Shown here one piece after another: positions 55,497-64,000 of a DNA stretch of 64,000 bases. This stretch comes from JBKQVT01 sp963727245 (lineage in GTDB: Bacteria; Planctomycetota; Planctomycetia; Pirellulales; Thermoguttaceae). The DNA lies in the NCBI GenBank assembly GCA_963727245.1, contig CAVSFO010000011.1, positions 62,001 to 126,000 on the forward strand, read 5' to 3'. Within the stretch, counting starts at the first letter, position 1. Every line of letters begins with the position of its first letter. Position numbers and translations under genes: made by a program. The notes beneath the pieces are model-generated. The model was not told where the DNA came from, made no database searches, and worked only from the letters and a program-made list of their open reading frames with translations.

Positions 55497-56271
55497 GTCG
55501 GTAGTTTTTCGCCGCCGATTCCTCTCTGGCGGGCGGCTCCACTGAAGTCTTTCCGCCTGGGCAAGCCAGGCAGGCTATGACGGCAAAACATCGCACGGCC
55601 CGCGCGATGGGTGAGCGAAAAGCGACGCGAATTTCAGGTGTTGTCAAACTGACGACACGCCGCCGGTTTTCCGCCCGGAGAATGTTTGAATGGCCGCAAG
55701 CGACCGCCTCCGCGGCCGCCGGGAGGGCAGTTCGGGCGCGCCAGTGCCTACAATGAAAGCAATGATATAACTGCTTGCAAGTCAACGGGTTCTATCTTAG
55801 GTCTTGACTTAGTCTCGTTAACCCAAGTGTCCAGTCAAGAGGCGAAAAAATAATTGCGAGAGAACGCCAATTTGCCGTTAATTACGCAAGAAACACGCGA
55901 CGCGGGGATGGGTTTTCCTGCTCGCCAAGCCCACCGGGCACCCGCGCAGCGGGTCGCGGCCGGTGGGATCTGAAGCGGCATGATCGTCTCCGGTTCCCAC
56001 CGGACGCGGGTGGTGGGCTTCGGGAGCAGGGGGCGACGTGACTTTTCCGCCCCCCCTTCCCACCGGTCGCAGCCGGTGGGCTTTGGGAGCAGGGGCCACC
56101 CGGCAGCCGCCTGCGGCCGGGAAACTGGGGGGTGAATTGACCATTTCGGCCAATTCAACTATAATCGAGTTCTTGGGTTACAAGCAGTCCGCGGCGCTGC
56201 GCGCACGGCGTGCAATCTTCTCTTCATCTCGCTCATTCTTTGGCGACTGCTGATCCGGCGGCAGGGGATTG
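55497..56271. other. Long divergent intergenic region with family B repeats
   Basis: Between divergent genes. 55740-55880 is AT-rich and should hold promoters (TTGACT-like boxes, no firm pair). 55923-56090 has three family B hairpins (CAAGCCCACCGGGCACCC, TTCCCACCGGACGCGGGTGG, TTCCCACCGGTCGCAGCCGG). No gene was seen. Confidence 0.6.
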
Positions 56272-59200
56272 ATGACGGACATGGCCTCCACAAGCCGAGT
56301 GGCACAAACACCGCCCTCGTCGGCCGAATCGGGCAAACCAGGCCCGGAGGCCGCCTCGCCGGCAGGCGGCGGCAGCAGCAGTCATGCGCCCATCGTGCCG
56401 GACGGCCAGATGACGATCATTTCCAGTCGGCCTCCGCTGCCGGTCCAGCCGCTTGCCGACGGCGTCTCCGATTCGGCCGCCCGCATCCTCCAGGGGCGGA
56501 TTCTGCCGGGCGACCGCCTGGGGCATTTCGAGCTGGTGCAATACATTGGGGGCGGGGGCATGGGGCGAGTCTTTCGTGCCCTGGATACGCGCTTGGCCCG
56601 GACCGTGGCTGTCAAGGTCCTGTCCCCCGACCAGGCGGCCGACCGCGATACGCTGCTGCGGTTTCAGAACGAGGCCCAGTCGGCGGCCCGGCTCGATCAC
56701 GACAACATCGCCCGGGTGCACTATGTCGGCGAGGATCGCGGTCTGCATTACATCGTCTTCGAGTTCATCGCGGGGGTAAACATTCGTGAACTGGTGGAGA
56801 GCAAGGGGCCGTTGCCCTTGGCCGAAGCGATCAGCTATACGTTGCAAGCGGCGGAAGCGTTGGCCCATGCCGCCCGCCGCAACGTCGTCCATCGCGATAT
56901 CAAGCCCTCGAACCTGCTGATCACGCCCGAGGGCCAGGTGAAACTGATCGACATGGGCCTGGCCAGGCTGCGGGAGGTGGGTGCGGCGGCGGCCGACCTG
57001 ACGGCCAGCGGGATCACGCTGGGCACCTTCGATTACATCTCGCCCGAACAGGCCCGCGACCCCCGCAATGCCGACGTGCGCAGCGACCTCTATTCGCTGG
57101 GGTGCACGTTTTTCTACATGCTCACCGGTCGGCCGCCCTTTCCCGAAGGCACCGTGCTGCAGAAGCTGTTGCAGCACCAGGGCGATCAGCCTCCCGACGT
57201 GCGGCAGTTCCGGCCGGAGTTGCCGGAGGGCGTTTGTCGCGTGCTGCGGCGAACCTTGGCGAAAGACCCCCGCCACCGTTACGCCGAACCGGGCGAGATG
57301 GTCGGCGACATCCTGTTGCTGGCCCAGGAGGCGGGCATCGGTCTGCGGATGCCGTCGGGCAAGACCTGGACGACGCCGCGGCGGCCGGTCGCCACGTTTT
57401 TCTGGCGGCATTTCCCTTGGGCGGCGCCCTGGCGGCCTTGGGGTTGGGTGTGCTGCTGCTGGATTTGTTCGGGTCGTCGCCGAAGAGCCAGGAATCGTTG
57501 CCGCCGCTGCCGGTCGCCCAACAGGGCGAGAAACCCGCCACGCCGCCAGCCGATGGAAAGGAACCGATCTCTGCCGGCCCCCGCGACGCTACCTCGCCGG
57601 TCGGGACCGAGCGGCCGGCAAAACCACCTGCCGGCCCACGGTCGCCGGCGGAGCAAGGGCTTGCGGAGGAAGGCCCCGAGCCACCCCCGCCGGCGCGTGG
57701 CGGCGACTCCGCGCATGGGTCGATCGAATGGGGCAGTTCGCGGCCGGGCTTGCCGCTGGACGCTGCGGCCGCTGACACCACGCGGTTCAGTCCCTGGGAG
57801 CTGACGGCGCCCGGGACCGCCCAATCGCTGGACAGCAATGCGGGCAATCTCTCTTTGAACGGCGTCCTGCCGGGCGAGCCGCCTTCGCTGTCCGCTCTGG
57901 GCGGCGGAGCCGGCGGCGAAGGCTACGGCGGGCCGTGGAGCGGGGCGACCGGCCAGGGCCTCGGGCTGCCGGGGATCGGGGGGGCCTTCGATGCCCTGCC
58001 CAAGCATACGGGAACGTTGATCGTCGGTGGTCAAGGCCGCGCTGGCAGCGGGTTTTCCTCGCTGGGGGCGGCCTGCAGCGTGGCGCTCAACGGCGACGTG
58101 ATCGAGTTGCAGTTCGACGGCCGCCGCGAGGAAAAGCCCATCCGGCTGGCCAATCTGCGCCTTACGATCCGCGCCGGCGTGGGTTATCGGCCCGTGATCG
58201 TCTTCCGGCCCAGCGACCCCGATCAGGTCAAGTGTCCGCGCAGCATGATCACGGCCTCCGCCGGGCGGCTGACGCTGATGAACGTGGCCATGGAGTTGCA
58301 GGTCCCCCGCGAGGTGGCCGCCGACAACTGGTCGTTGGTGGAGACGCGGGGAGACCAGGTGGTGGAGTTGAAGAAGTGCACGCTGTCGATCGACAACGCC
58401 TCTGCGCAACTGGGGGCGTATCACCAGGACGTGGCCTTCTTTCGCGTCAAGGCGGCCCTGGGAGCCGACACCGTGGTGGGCGACGGCGCCGCCGCGTCCG
58501 CTACTGCTGCCGCCGCCATCGAGCTGGTCGATTGCATTGCCTGCGGGGAGGCCGTCTTTCTCCGCGCGGAAGACCTCCAGCCGGTCGGCCTCTCCTGGCA
58601 CAACGGCCTGCTGGCCACCAGCGAGTGGCTGCTCTGGGCCAGCGGCGGCACGCGGACGCCGCAAGCCCGCGAGGCCCTGCAGTTGGATCTGCGGCACCTG
58701 ACCGCGGCGGTGCGCAGCGGCATGTGCCGGGTGGCCAGCAACGAGATGGGCCCCCATCCCTTGCCGCTGCAAGTCTCCTGCGCCGATTCGATCCTGCTGG
58801 GCCGAGCCGGCAGCCCGTTGATCGAGCAGGTCGGCGAGGGCGAGATTGACGACCTCCGCCAGCACATCACCTGGAACGGCGATCGCAATTGCTACGACGG
58901 CTTCGACGTGTTCTGGTCGATCGACCACCTCGATTCGGACATTCCGCCGGAGCGGATGACGTTCGAGGGCTGGAAGAGCCACTGGGGCCCGGAGCATGAG
59001 AATCTGCCCCGCGCCGGGGCCGTGGAATGGCGAAAGCTACCCCCGGCAGACCAGCCGGTGCATCGCAGCACGCCGGACGATTTTGCCTTGAACGAGGCCT
59101 CGGCCGGCAACCCGGCGGTCGGCGCCGCCAGCGACGGCCGGAACCTCGGCTTCCAGGCGGAGCGGCCGGCCCCGACGCCGGCCAAGCCGGCGCCGACGAA

Positions 59201-59279
59201 GCCGCCGCGGCGAGAAGACTTCGCGCCGCCGCCGGCGCCGCGCGATCGCGGCGAGCCTGGCGCGGCCGCTTCGCCCTAG
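56272..59279 (+). CDS. Transmembrane Ser/Thr protein kinase with extracellular domain, one frameshift
   Basis: About 1000 residues. A Ser/Pro-rich N-terminus, then a Hanks-type kinase: glycine loop GGGGMG (93-98), Lys115 in VAVKVL, HRDIKPSN (207-214), Asp227 in IDMG where most kinases have DFG, and YISPEQ. A membrane span (FLAAFPLGGALAALGLGVLL) follows near 57400, where one T is lost from a TTTTT run. The outer part has a Pro/Ala/Gly linker and a beta-rich domain (VIELQFDGRREEKPIRLANL, LTLMNVAMELQVPR), perhaps a right-handed beta-helix. Ligand and targets unknown. ATG 56281 is an alternative start. Confidence 0.88.
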
Positions 59280-59338
59280 GGCGGAGTTGACTTGGGCCGA
59301 GTTGCTTCTTATGCTGTGGAGGCGCGGTTCGTGCCGCC

Positions 59339-59415
59339 GGGCGATTAGCTCAATTGGTTAGAGCGCCTGCCTTACACGCAGGAGGTTCCCAGATCGTGCC
59401 TGGGATCGCCCACCA
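59339..59415 (+). tRNA. tRNA-Val (anticodon TAC) with encoded CCA
   Basis: Acceptor GGGCGAT / ATCGCCC, D arm GCTC...GAGC, anticodon stem CCTGC / GCAGG with loop CTTACAC (TAC), T stem CCCAG / CTGGG, and CCA at 59413-59415. The T loop is ATCGTGC rather than the normal TTCGAxx form: positions 54 and 58 are swapped to A and T. Confidence 0.9.
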
Positions 59416-59417
59416 GG

Positions 59418-59454
59418 AAAGCCCTTGCCGGGACACAAGTTCCGCAAGGGCTTT
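59418..59454 (+). terminator. Hairpin terminator after the tRNA
   Basis: AAAGCCCTTGC / GCAAGGGCTTT, 11-bp stem around a 15-base loop. The T run is short (CTTT). Confidence 0.65.
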
Positions 59455-59482
59455 GCCGTTGGATTTTGCAAGCCGCAGCCTC

Positions 59483-59734
59483 TCAAGCGGCCTGCGGCCT
59501 GTCGAGCGGCGAAATCCGCCGCGCCGATTCCACTTCGGCGTCTTCCACGGCTCGTTGGATTTGCAGCGCCGGCAGGGCGGCGGCCGTGCGGGCGTAGTGT
59601 TCGGCCAGGTCGGGATCGCTCAGGGCCATCTGCTCCAGTTGCTCGGCCAACTGCCGGTTCGTGATCCGCGTTTCCGCCGAGGCTCCCAACAGTCTCCCGG
59701 CCGCCAGATGTGCCATCCGGTGAAATACTTCCAT
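59483..59734 (-). CDS. Small soluble protein, unknown function
   Basis: 83 residues. AAGGAG stands just before the ATG. Helical throughout: RMAHLAAGRLLGASAETRIT, NRQLAEQLEQMALSDPDLAE, HYARTAAALPALQIQRAVED. No family recognised. Convergent with the tRNA; its stop lies just beyond the tRNA terminator, which may serve both. Confidence 0.65.
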   Translation of the reverse strand: MEVFHRMAHLAAGRLLGASAETRITNRQLAEQLEQMALSDPDLAEHYARTAAALPALQIQRAVEDAEVESARRISPLDRPQAA

Positions 59735-60159
59735 TTCACAACTCCTTTCGCAAAATGCGTAAAGACCCCTGGATCATCCGTACGGGCCAAGAGGATACCC
59801 CGCCCCGCCGGTCGTGAAAAGAGCAGATGGCGGATCGTTGGCCTTCAGCGATAGCACTGCAAGCGTTGGGGAGGAGGGGGGATTTTCTGCCTCCCCCGGG
59901 AGGTTCGACATGGCGTTTGTTGCCGAAGGCGAGGATCGTACAGCCATGACACGAAAGGCATGTGATCTGTGGCAGCGGAGACCGCGTGAGTGCCCCGCCG
60001 CTTGGGGGTGAATTGGGCGACAAGGTAGACATGACCGATGCTCCCCAAACCCCGCTGCTACCGATGGCGGTCGTAGTTTCCGCAGTGTATCATAGTGGAT
60101 CGGATGCGTAACTTAAGGAACCGGATGCGTTCCGGCCGGTTAACAGCCCAGTTGGAGAA
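59735..60159. other. Intergenic, no gene recognised
   Basis: Divergent promoters are expected. Frames on either strand have no domain character. A direct repeat GGATGCGT / GGATCGGATGCGTAACTTAA / CGGATGCGTT lies at 60094-60131, near the next start. Confidence 0.45.
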
Positions 60160-61923
60160 ATGATGGAGACCATGAAGAAGACAAGCTTGCCGATCAAATC
60201 ACGAACCCGTCGGGTTCTACCCCTCATCGCGGTCCTACTTGCCGCTGTCGTAAGCAGCACGTCGTTTGCGCAGGATGCGTCCCACAGCAAACCGCAGAAG
60301 GCTCCCCTGGGCCTGGTCAAAGACAGTTCCTTTTCCAAGAGCGTTATTTTTCCGGGCACCGTGCGGGGCGTCAAGGTTTTCATTCCGGCCCAATACGACG
60401 GGTCCAAACCCGCCTGCGTCTATGTCAAGACCGATGGTTATAACCCCGTAGAAAAGACACTGTTGGAAACGATGATCGCCGCCAAGGAGATGCCCGTGAC
60501 CATCGGCGTGTTCGTCAGTCCGGGCGATTTGCCGCCGACGGTGCCAAACACCATGCAGCGGCGCAATCGGAGTTTTGAATACGATGCCATGGGGGACAGT
60601 AACGCCCGCTTCTATCTCGAGGAGGTCTTGCCTTTCGTGGCCAAGGAGTATCACCTGAAATTGTCTCAAAGCGGTAATGATCGTTGTATTGTGGGCTGCA
60701 GCAGCGGCGGCATGACGGCTTTCAATGCGGCCTGGGAGCGTCCCGACGCCTTTAGCCGCGTCTATGCCAACAGCGGCAGCTTCGTCGCTTTTCGCGGTGG
60801 CCATGAGTTTCCCACGCTGGTGCGCAAGTTCGAGGCCAAGCCGATTCGCGCCTATCTGACCACCGCCACGGGCGACATGGAGAACTGCGCCGGCGACTGG
60901 TTCTTGATCGATCAGGAAATGGACAAAGCCCTGCGATTTTCGGGCTACGATTACTTCTTCCGCATCGTCAACGGTGGACACGGCGAAGGCTATTATGCTT
61001 ATCTTCGCGAAGCCATGTGCTTTATTTGGAAAGATTGGCCCACGCCGGTTCACGCCGGGCCGAGTGCGCCGCGGGTGCAGGACATCATCCTCCCCGAGGA
61101 AAAGTGGAAACTGGCGGCCGAGGACTGCCATGACGCCAGGGGGCCGGCGTGCAACGCCAGCGGCGAGGTGTTTTTCGTCGATCGTGCGCAGAACAAGATC
61201 TGCCGCATCGATCTGGACGGCCATGTCAAAGAGTTCCTGTCCGACGCCGGTGCGGCCAACAGTCTTTCCTTCGGCCCGCGAGGCCAGCTCTACGCGGTTT
61301 CGAAGCAGACGGGAAAGATCATGAGTTACGACTCCGCGGGCAAGGGCAGCCTCGTCGTCGACGGCGTTCCCGGTCAATATATTCTCGCCATGCCCGGAGG
61401 CGGCCTCTACGTCACCAGCAACGGCGAAAAGCCTGGCGGTCGAGGCAGGGTGTGGTTTGTCAAAGACGGCAAGAAAACGCTGGTCGACTCGGGCTTGAAA
61501 TTTGCCACCGGGCTCGCGTACCGGCCCGACCAGTGGCTGCTGTCGGTGGCCGATGGACATTCGAAATGGGTCTACAGCTATCAGATCAATGCCGACGGCA
61601 CGCTCACCAACAAAGAGCGTTTCTACTGGTTGCACGTTGCCGATGGGGATGACGATGCGGGCGCCGAGTCCGTCTGTTTCGCCAAGGAAGGCCGCATGTT
61701 CGTGGCGACGCGCTTTGGCATCCAGATTTCTGCGGACGACGGTCCCACCCAGGTGATTCTGCCCATGCCCGACCGCAGCCGCGTCATTGGAGTATGCCTT
61801 GGCGGGCGAGACATGGATACGCTCTTCGCCTTTTGCGGAGACAAGGTCTGGAAACGCAAAGTGAGATCCCATGCCATGGGCGCTTTTACTCCATTTACGG
61901 GAGTAGGCGGAACGAACCTGTAA
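60160..61923 (+). CDS. Secreted esterase-like domain fused to an SMP-30-type beta-propeller
   Basis: 587 residues. Basic start and signal peptide to SFAQ at about 38. Residues about 60-300 form an esterase D/enterochelin-esterase-like alpha/beta hydrolase: VKVFIPAQYDGSKPACVYVK, oxyanion-side YLEEVLPFVAKEYHLKL, nucleophile Ser181 in GCSSGG, and a His in VNGGHGEGYY. Residues about 315-587 are a gluconolactonase/SMP-30-like propeller (FFVDRAQNKICRIDLDGHVK, GLYVTSNGEKPGGRGRVWFV, FATGLAYRPDQWLLSVADGH). Probably hydrolyses a carbohydrate ester and lactone or related products outside the cytoplasm. GGAG precedes a cluster of ATGs (60160, 60163, 60172). Confidence 0.85.
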   Translation: MMETMKKTSLPIKSRTRRVLPLIAVLLAAVVSSTSFAQDASHSKPQKAPLGLVKDSSFSKSVIFPGTVRGVKVFIPAQYDGSKPACVYVKTDGYNPVEKTLLETMIAAKEMPVTIGVFVSPGDLPPTVPNTMQRRNRSFEYDAMGDSNARFYLEEVLPFVAKEYHLKLSQSGNDRCIVGCSSGGMTAFNAAWERPDAFSRVYANSGSFVAFRGGHEFPTLVRKFEAKPIRAYLTTATGDMENCAGDWFLIDQEMDKALRFSGYDYFFRIVNGGHGEGYYAYLREAMCFIWKDWPTPVHAGPSAPRVQDIILPEEKWKLAAEDCHDARGPACNASGEVFFVDRAQNKICRIDLDGHVKEFLSDAGAANSLSFGPRGQLYAVSKQTGKIMSYDSAGKGSLVVDGVPGQYILAMPGGGLYVTSNGEKPGGRGRVWFVKDGKKTLVDSGLKFATGLAYRPDQWLLSVADGHSKWVYSYQINADGTLTNKERFYWLHVADGDDDAGAESVCFAKEGRMFVATRFGIQISADDGPTQVILPMPDRSRVIGVCLGGRDMDTLFAFCGDKVWKRKVRSHAMGAFTPFTGVGGTNL

Positions 61924-62268
61924 TCACGTGAGCGTTCACAGGGGGCTGTCCTCCTTGCCCCCGCGAACGATCCGCCTCTCGGATCGATGACTATAATTGG
62001 GAAGCAGGCGACATTGACCCGGCCGTTCCCGGCATGACACTAGCCCGAAGCGCAAGCGAGGGATGAGCGACGGCAGACCGTGGCGTGGGCACCCTCACTT
62101 GCGCTTCGGGCTAGTGTTGTGGGTGCCCAGATGGGGCTGTGAAGGGTCGCGAGCGTGGCCGCGAACCACGGCCCCGAGGAATCCCGCATGCCGTTGGGCG
62201 GGCACGGGGGCGAGCCCGTCGCCAAAACCCGTTTCACCACCCAAGATTCTTTTATGAAGGAGTGTCCC
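61924..62268. other. Intergenic with a MITE-like inverted repeat
   Basis: 62037-62117 has 20-bp ends ACACTAGCCCGAAGCGCAAG / CTTGCGCTTCGGGCTAGTGT. The rest has no gene. Confidence 0.7.
62037..62117. repeat. Short inverted repeat element (81 bp)
   Basis: 20-bp terminal repeats beginning ACACTAGCCCGAAGCGCAAG around a 40-base centre (CGAGGGATGAGCGACGGCAG...). Size and form fit a non-autonomous mobile element; no transposase is in the window. Confidence 0.8.
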
Positions 62269-62697
62269 ATGCGACGTTTTCCGGCGTTCCTTGCGATCTT
62301 CGGCATCATGGTGATTGCGGCCCTTGCCGTGCCAGCGCCTGCCCAGGACGGTCCGGGCGGCGGTGGTCCCGGCGGCCCGCCGCGCCGGGATGGACCGGGC
62401 GGCCGCGGCGGTCCGGCCGGCGGATTCCATCTCATTCCGCCTTTCGCGATCGAGCGGATGAAACTCACGGACGACCAGAAAAAACAGCTCGCCGAACTCG
62501 AAAAAGAGACCAAGGCCAAGCTCTACAAGATCCTGACGCCCGAGCAGCGAAAGACCCTGGAGACGGCTCGCCCGCCGCGTCCGAGACAAGGCGGCGGCCG
62601 GCGCGGACCCGGTGGCGGCCCGGGTGAGGGCGGTCCTGGTGACGGCGGTCCGGGCGGCGATGAGCCGACCCGGCCTCAACGCCCTGCTTCAGACTAG
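62269..62697 (+). CDS. Small secreted Gly/Pro-rich protein with an LTxxQ-like helix pair
   Basis: 142 residues. AAGGAG precedes the ATG. Signal peptide to AQD at about 26. Then a low-complexity GPGGGGPGGPPRRDGPGG segment, a helical region MKLTDDQKKQLAELEKETKA with ILTPEQRKTLE (Spy/CpxP-like LTxxQ motifs), and a Gly/Pro tail. Spy-like proteins are periplasmic chaperones or metal sensors; here only the motif resemblance supports that. Confidence 0.75.
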   Translation: MRRFPAFLAIFGIMVIAALAVPAPAQDGPGGGGPGGPPRRDGPGGRGGPAGGFHLIPPFAIERMKLTDDQKKQLAELEKETKAKLYKILTPEQRKTLETARPPRPRQGGGRRGPGGGPGEGGPGDGGPGGDEPTRPQRPASD

Positions 62698-63056
62698 CCC
62701 GTCCATTGAAACCGTGGAGGGCGCACTATCGCGGACGGCGCCGGAGGCTGCACTGGGCGGCACGCCGTGAACGTGCAGCTTTGGCTGAAAAACGATGTCG
62801 CCGCATGTCGCAAAGAGCGTGTCGAGCTGCGCACCGCCGAAGCGCAGCCGGCCGGTCGCCGCCAAGTTTCGCGACATTCTTGTCACATGCCGGGCTTCGT
62901 TGTCACGCCATAAGCCATTGTCCTGAATGATGTTACAGAGAAATCTATTCTAGTTAGGCATATGCCTGCCCCCCCAGCTCTTGCCAAATGTGACGAAAAT
63001 GTTACACTGCTCGGCCAGCGTCGGCCCAGGTCTTTCTTGCGGAGGCAGGTGGCTTC
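62698..63056. other. Intergenic before the ammonium transporter, no gene seen
   Basis: About 360 bases. AT-richer at 62920-63010 (GTTACAGAGAAATCTATTCT), the likely promoter region. TGTGACGAAAATGTTACA (62989-63006) is an imperfect dyad and might be an operator. Confidence 0.4.
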
Positions 63057-64000
63057 ATGAGGTTCGCCAAGAGTCTTGGGAAGGTTTTTTCGTTCCTTAT
63101 TTTGCTGGCGGCAGTTTGGACGCCGAGCTCCATCTGCCGGGCCGATTCGCCCAGTGAACAGACGAAGCCGGAAGCTTCCGTGACCGTGCTGCCGAAATGC
63201 AGCGCGGCCGATAACGCCTGGATCCTCGTCTCATCGGCCCTGGTCCTGATGATGACTGCACCCGGGCTGGCACTTTTCTATTGCGGCTTGGTCCGCAAGA
63301 AGAACGTGCTGAGCGTCATGATGCAGTGCCTCTTCATGATGTGCCTGATGACCTTGATCTGGGCCCTCTACGGCTACAGTCTGGTTTTCGGCGGCAAGCA
63401 ACCGTGGATTGGAGACTTCAGTTATCTGCTCATGCACGGAGTCAATGCGGAGTGGACATCCAGGGGGGCCTATCTGCCGGTCCTGCCCGATACAACGCTC
63501 TACGCGATGACGCACATGATCTACCAGGGGATGTTTTTCATCATTACGCCCACCCTGATTTGCGGAGCCTTTGCCGAGCGGATGAAATTCAGCACCATGG
63601 CCGTGTTCATGGTGCTCTGGGGCACGTTCATCTACTGTCCGCTGGCTCATTGGCTCTGGGGTAATGGCGGGGCGCTCAGTCTGACGGGCAATCCGAACCA
63701 GTCGCTGTTGGGCGGGGCGATCGATTTTGCCGGCGGCACCGTGGTTCATACCAGTTCCGGCGTGTCGGCGCTGGTATGCGCCTTGATGTTGGGCAAGCGA
63801 TTCGAGTACGGCAAGGAAGAAATGCGGCCACACAATATGACTTACACGGCGATTGGTGCGGCCATGCTCTGGGTCGGCTGGTTCGGTTTCAATGCCGGAA
63901 GTGCCCTGAGCGCCGGCAGCCTGGCGACCTGTGCCTTCGCGGCGACCCATTTTGCCGCAGCCTCGGGCGGAATGACTTGGGCGGCCTTGGAATGGTATTT
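63057..64000 (+). CDS. amtB: Ammonium transporter (Amt family), runs off the window
   Basis: First 314 residues, still open at the end. Signal peptide (VFSFLILLAAVWTPSSICRA), then Amt helices: WILVSSALVLMMTAPGLALF, YCGLVRKKNVLSVMMQC, MIYQGMFFIITPTLICGAFA, YCPLAHWLWGNGG, DFAGGTVVHTSSGVSALVCA (with a pore His), and MLWVGWFGFNAGSALSAG. Takes up ammonium; commonly followed by a glnB/glnK gene, which would lie outside the window. GGAGG is 11 bases before the ATG. Confidence 0.95.
   Translation, partial: MRFAKSLGKVFSFLILLAAVWTPSSICRADSPSEQTKPEASVTVLPKCSAADNAWILVSSALVLMMTAPGLALFYCGLVRKKNVLSVMMQCLFMMCLMTLIWALYGYSLVFGGKQPWIGDFSYLLMHGVNAEWTSRGAYLPVLPDTTLYAMTHMIYQGMFFIITPTLICGAFAERMKFSTMAVFMVLWGTFIYCPLAHWLWGNGGALSLTGNPNQSLLGGAIDFAGGTVVHTSSGVSALVCALMLGKRFEYGKEEMRPHNMTYTAIGAAMLWVGWFGFNAGSALSAGSLATCAFAATHFAAASGGMTWAALEWY

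Noticed and set aside
1..64000. CRISPR array, prophage or integrase-bounded island
   Set aside because: No regularly spaced direct repeats, no cas, phage or integrase genes were seen; repeats present are palindromes scattered between genes.

Overview
The window reads as a chromosomal piece of a high-GC planctomycete, most like the Pirellula group. The signs are a DUF1559 pseudopilin-like gene, an MerR/excisionase-type helix fused to a receiver, FHA proteins, a transmembrane Ser/Thr kinase, a Cys-rich secreted protein, a TMTC-like TPR membrane protein and many palindromic intergenic repeats. Taxonomy is inferred from gene families only. Many conserved genes (hemC, acnA, rmuC, rsgA, yggS, a radical SAM gene, a DNA methyltransferase, a PilM-like gene) are intact in content but broken by single-base frameshifts, and two shifts sit in T runs. 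I therefore read most breaks as sequence or assembly error; entries give the whole span and the break point.

Layout. 1-4.2 kb: end of a membrane protein, a small anchored protein, a polyprenyl diphosphate synthase and an HTH-receiver regulator with its own terminator. 4.4-7.3 kb, minus strand: comF - DUF502 - hemC, tightly packed. 7.4-11.3 kb: aminotransferase, LptF/G-type permease, cyclophilin, lipoprotein. 11.8-14.2 kb: Cys-rich secreted protein and DUF1573-type membrane protein. 14.4-17 kb, minus: TPR membrane protein carrying an in-frame copy of a palindromic repeat. 17.4-23.6 kb: pseudopilin with structured leader, then a translationally coupled pair, a membrane-anchored protein and a zinc-ribbon/helical-repeat/PilM-like protein. 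23.7-28.3 kb: DUF433 antitoxin-like protein, secreted serpin, SSS symporter with a small partner. 28.4-32.5 kb, minus: divergent phosphoglycerate kinase and a large three-part lipoprotein. 32.8-38.3 kb: LarA-like DUF2088 protein with an internal stop, YggS, DUF167, large secreted protein. 38.5-42.6 kb: radical SAM (minus), FHA, RsgA, HflX. 42.8-45.3 kb: a BsuBI/PstI-type restriction-modification pair with a near-leaderless promoter. 45.4-51.3 kb: SDR, RluA-type synthase, aconitase, RmuC. 51.7-54 kb: receiver and FHA-GAF-histidine kinase. 54.3-54.7 kb: RNase P RNA. 55-59.4 kb: ribbon-helix-helix protein (minus), receptor Ser/Thr kinase, tRNA-Val. 59.4-64 kb: small proteins, esterase/beta-propeller fusion, Spy-like protein and the start of an ammonium transporter.

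How things fit together. Most genes are housekeeping (isoprenoid, haem, TCA, translation GTPases, RNA modification) mixed with planctomycete envelope and signalling genes. The least explained parts are the PilM-like coupled pair, the Cys-rich protein, and the repeat families. One repeat family (six copies, 81-103 bp) keeps one arm constant while the other carries an optional inner hairpin whose stem varies with base-pair compensation around a fixed GAA loop.
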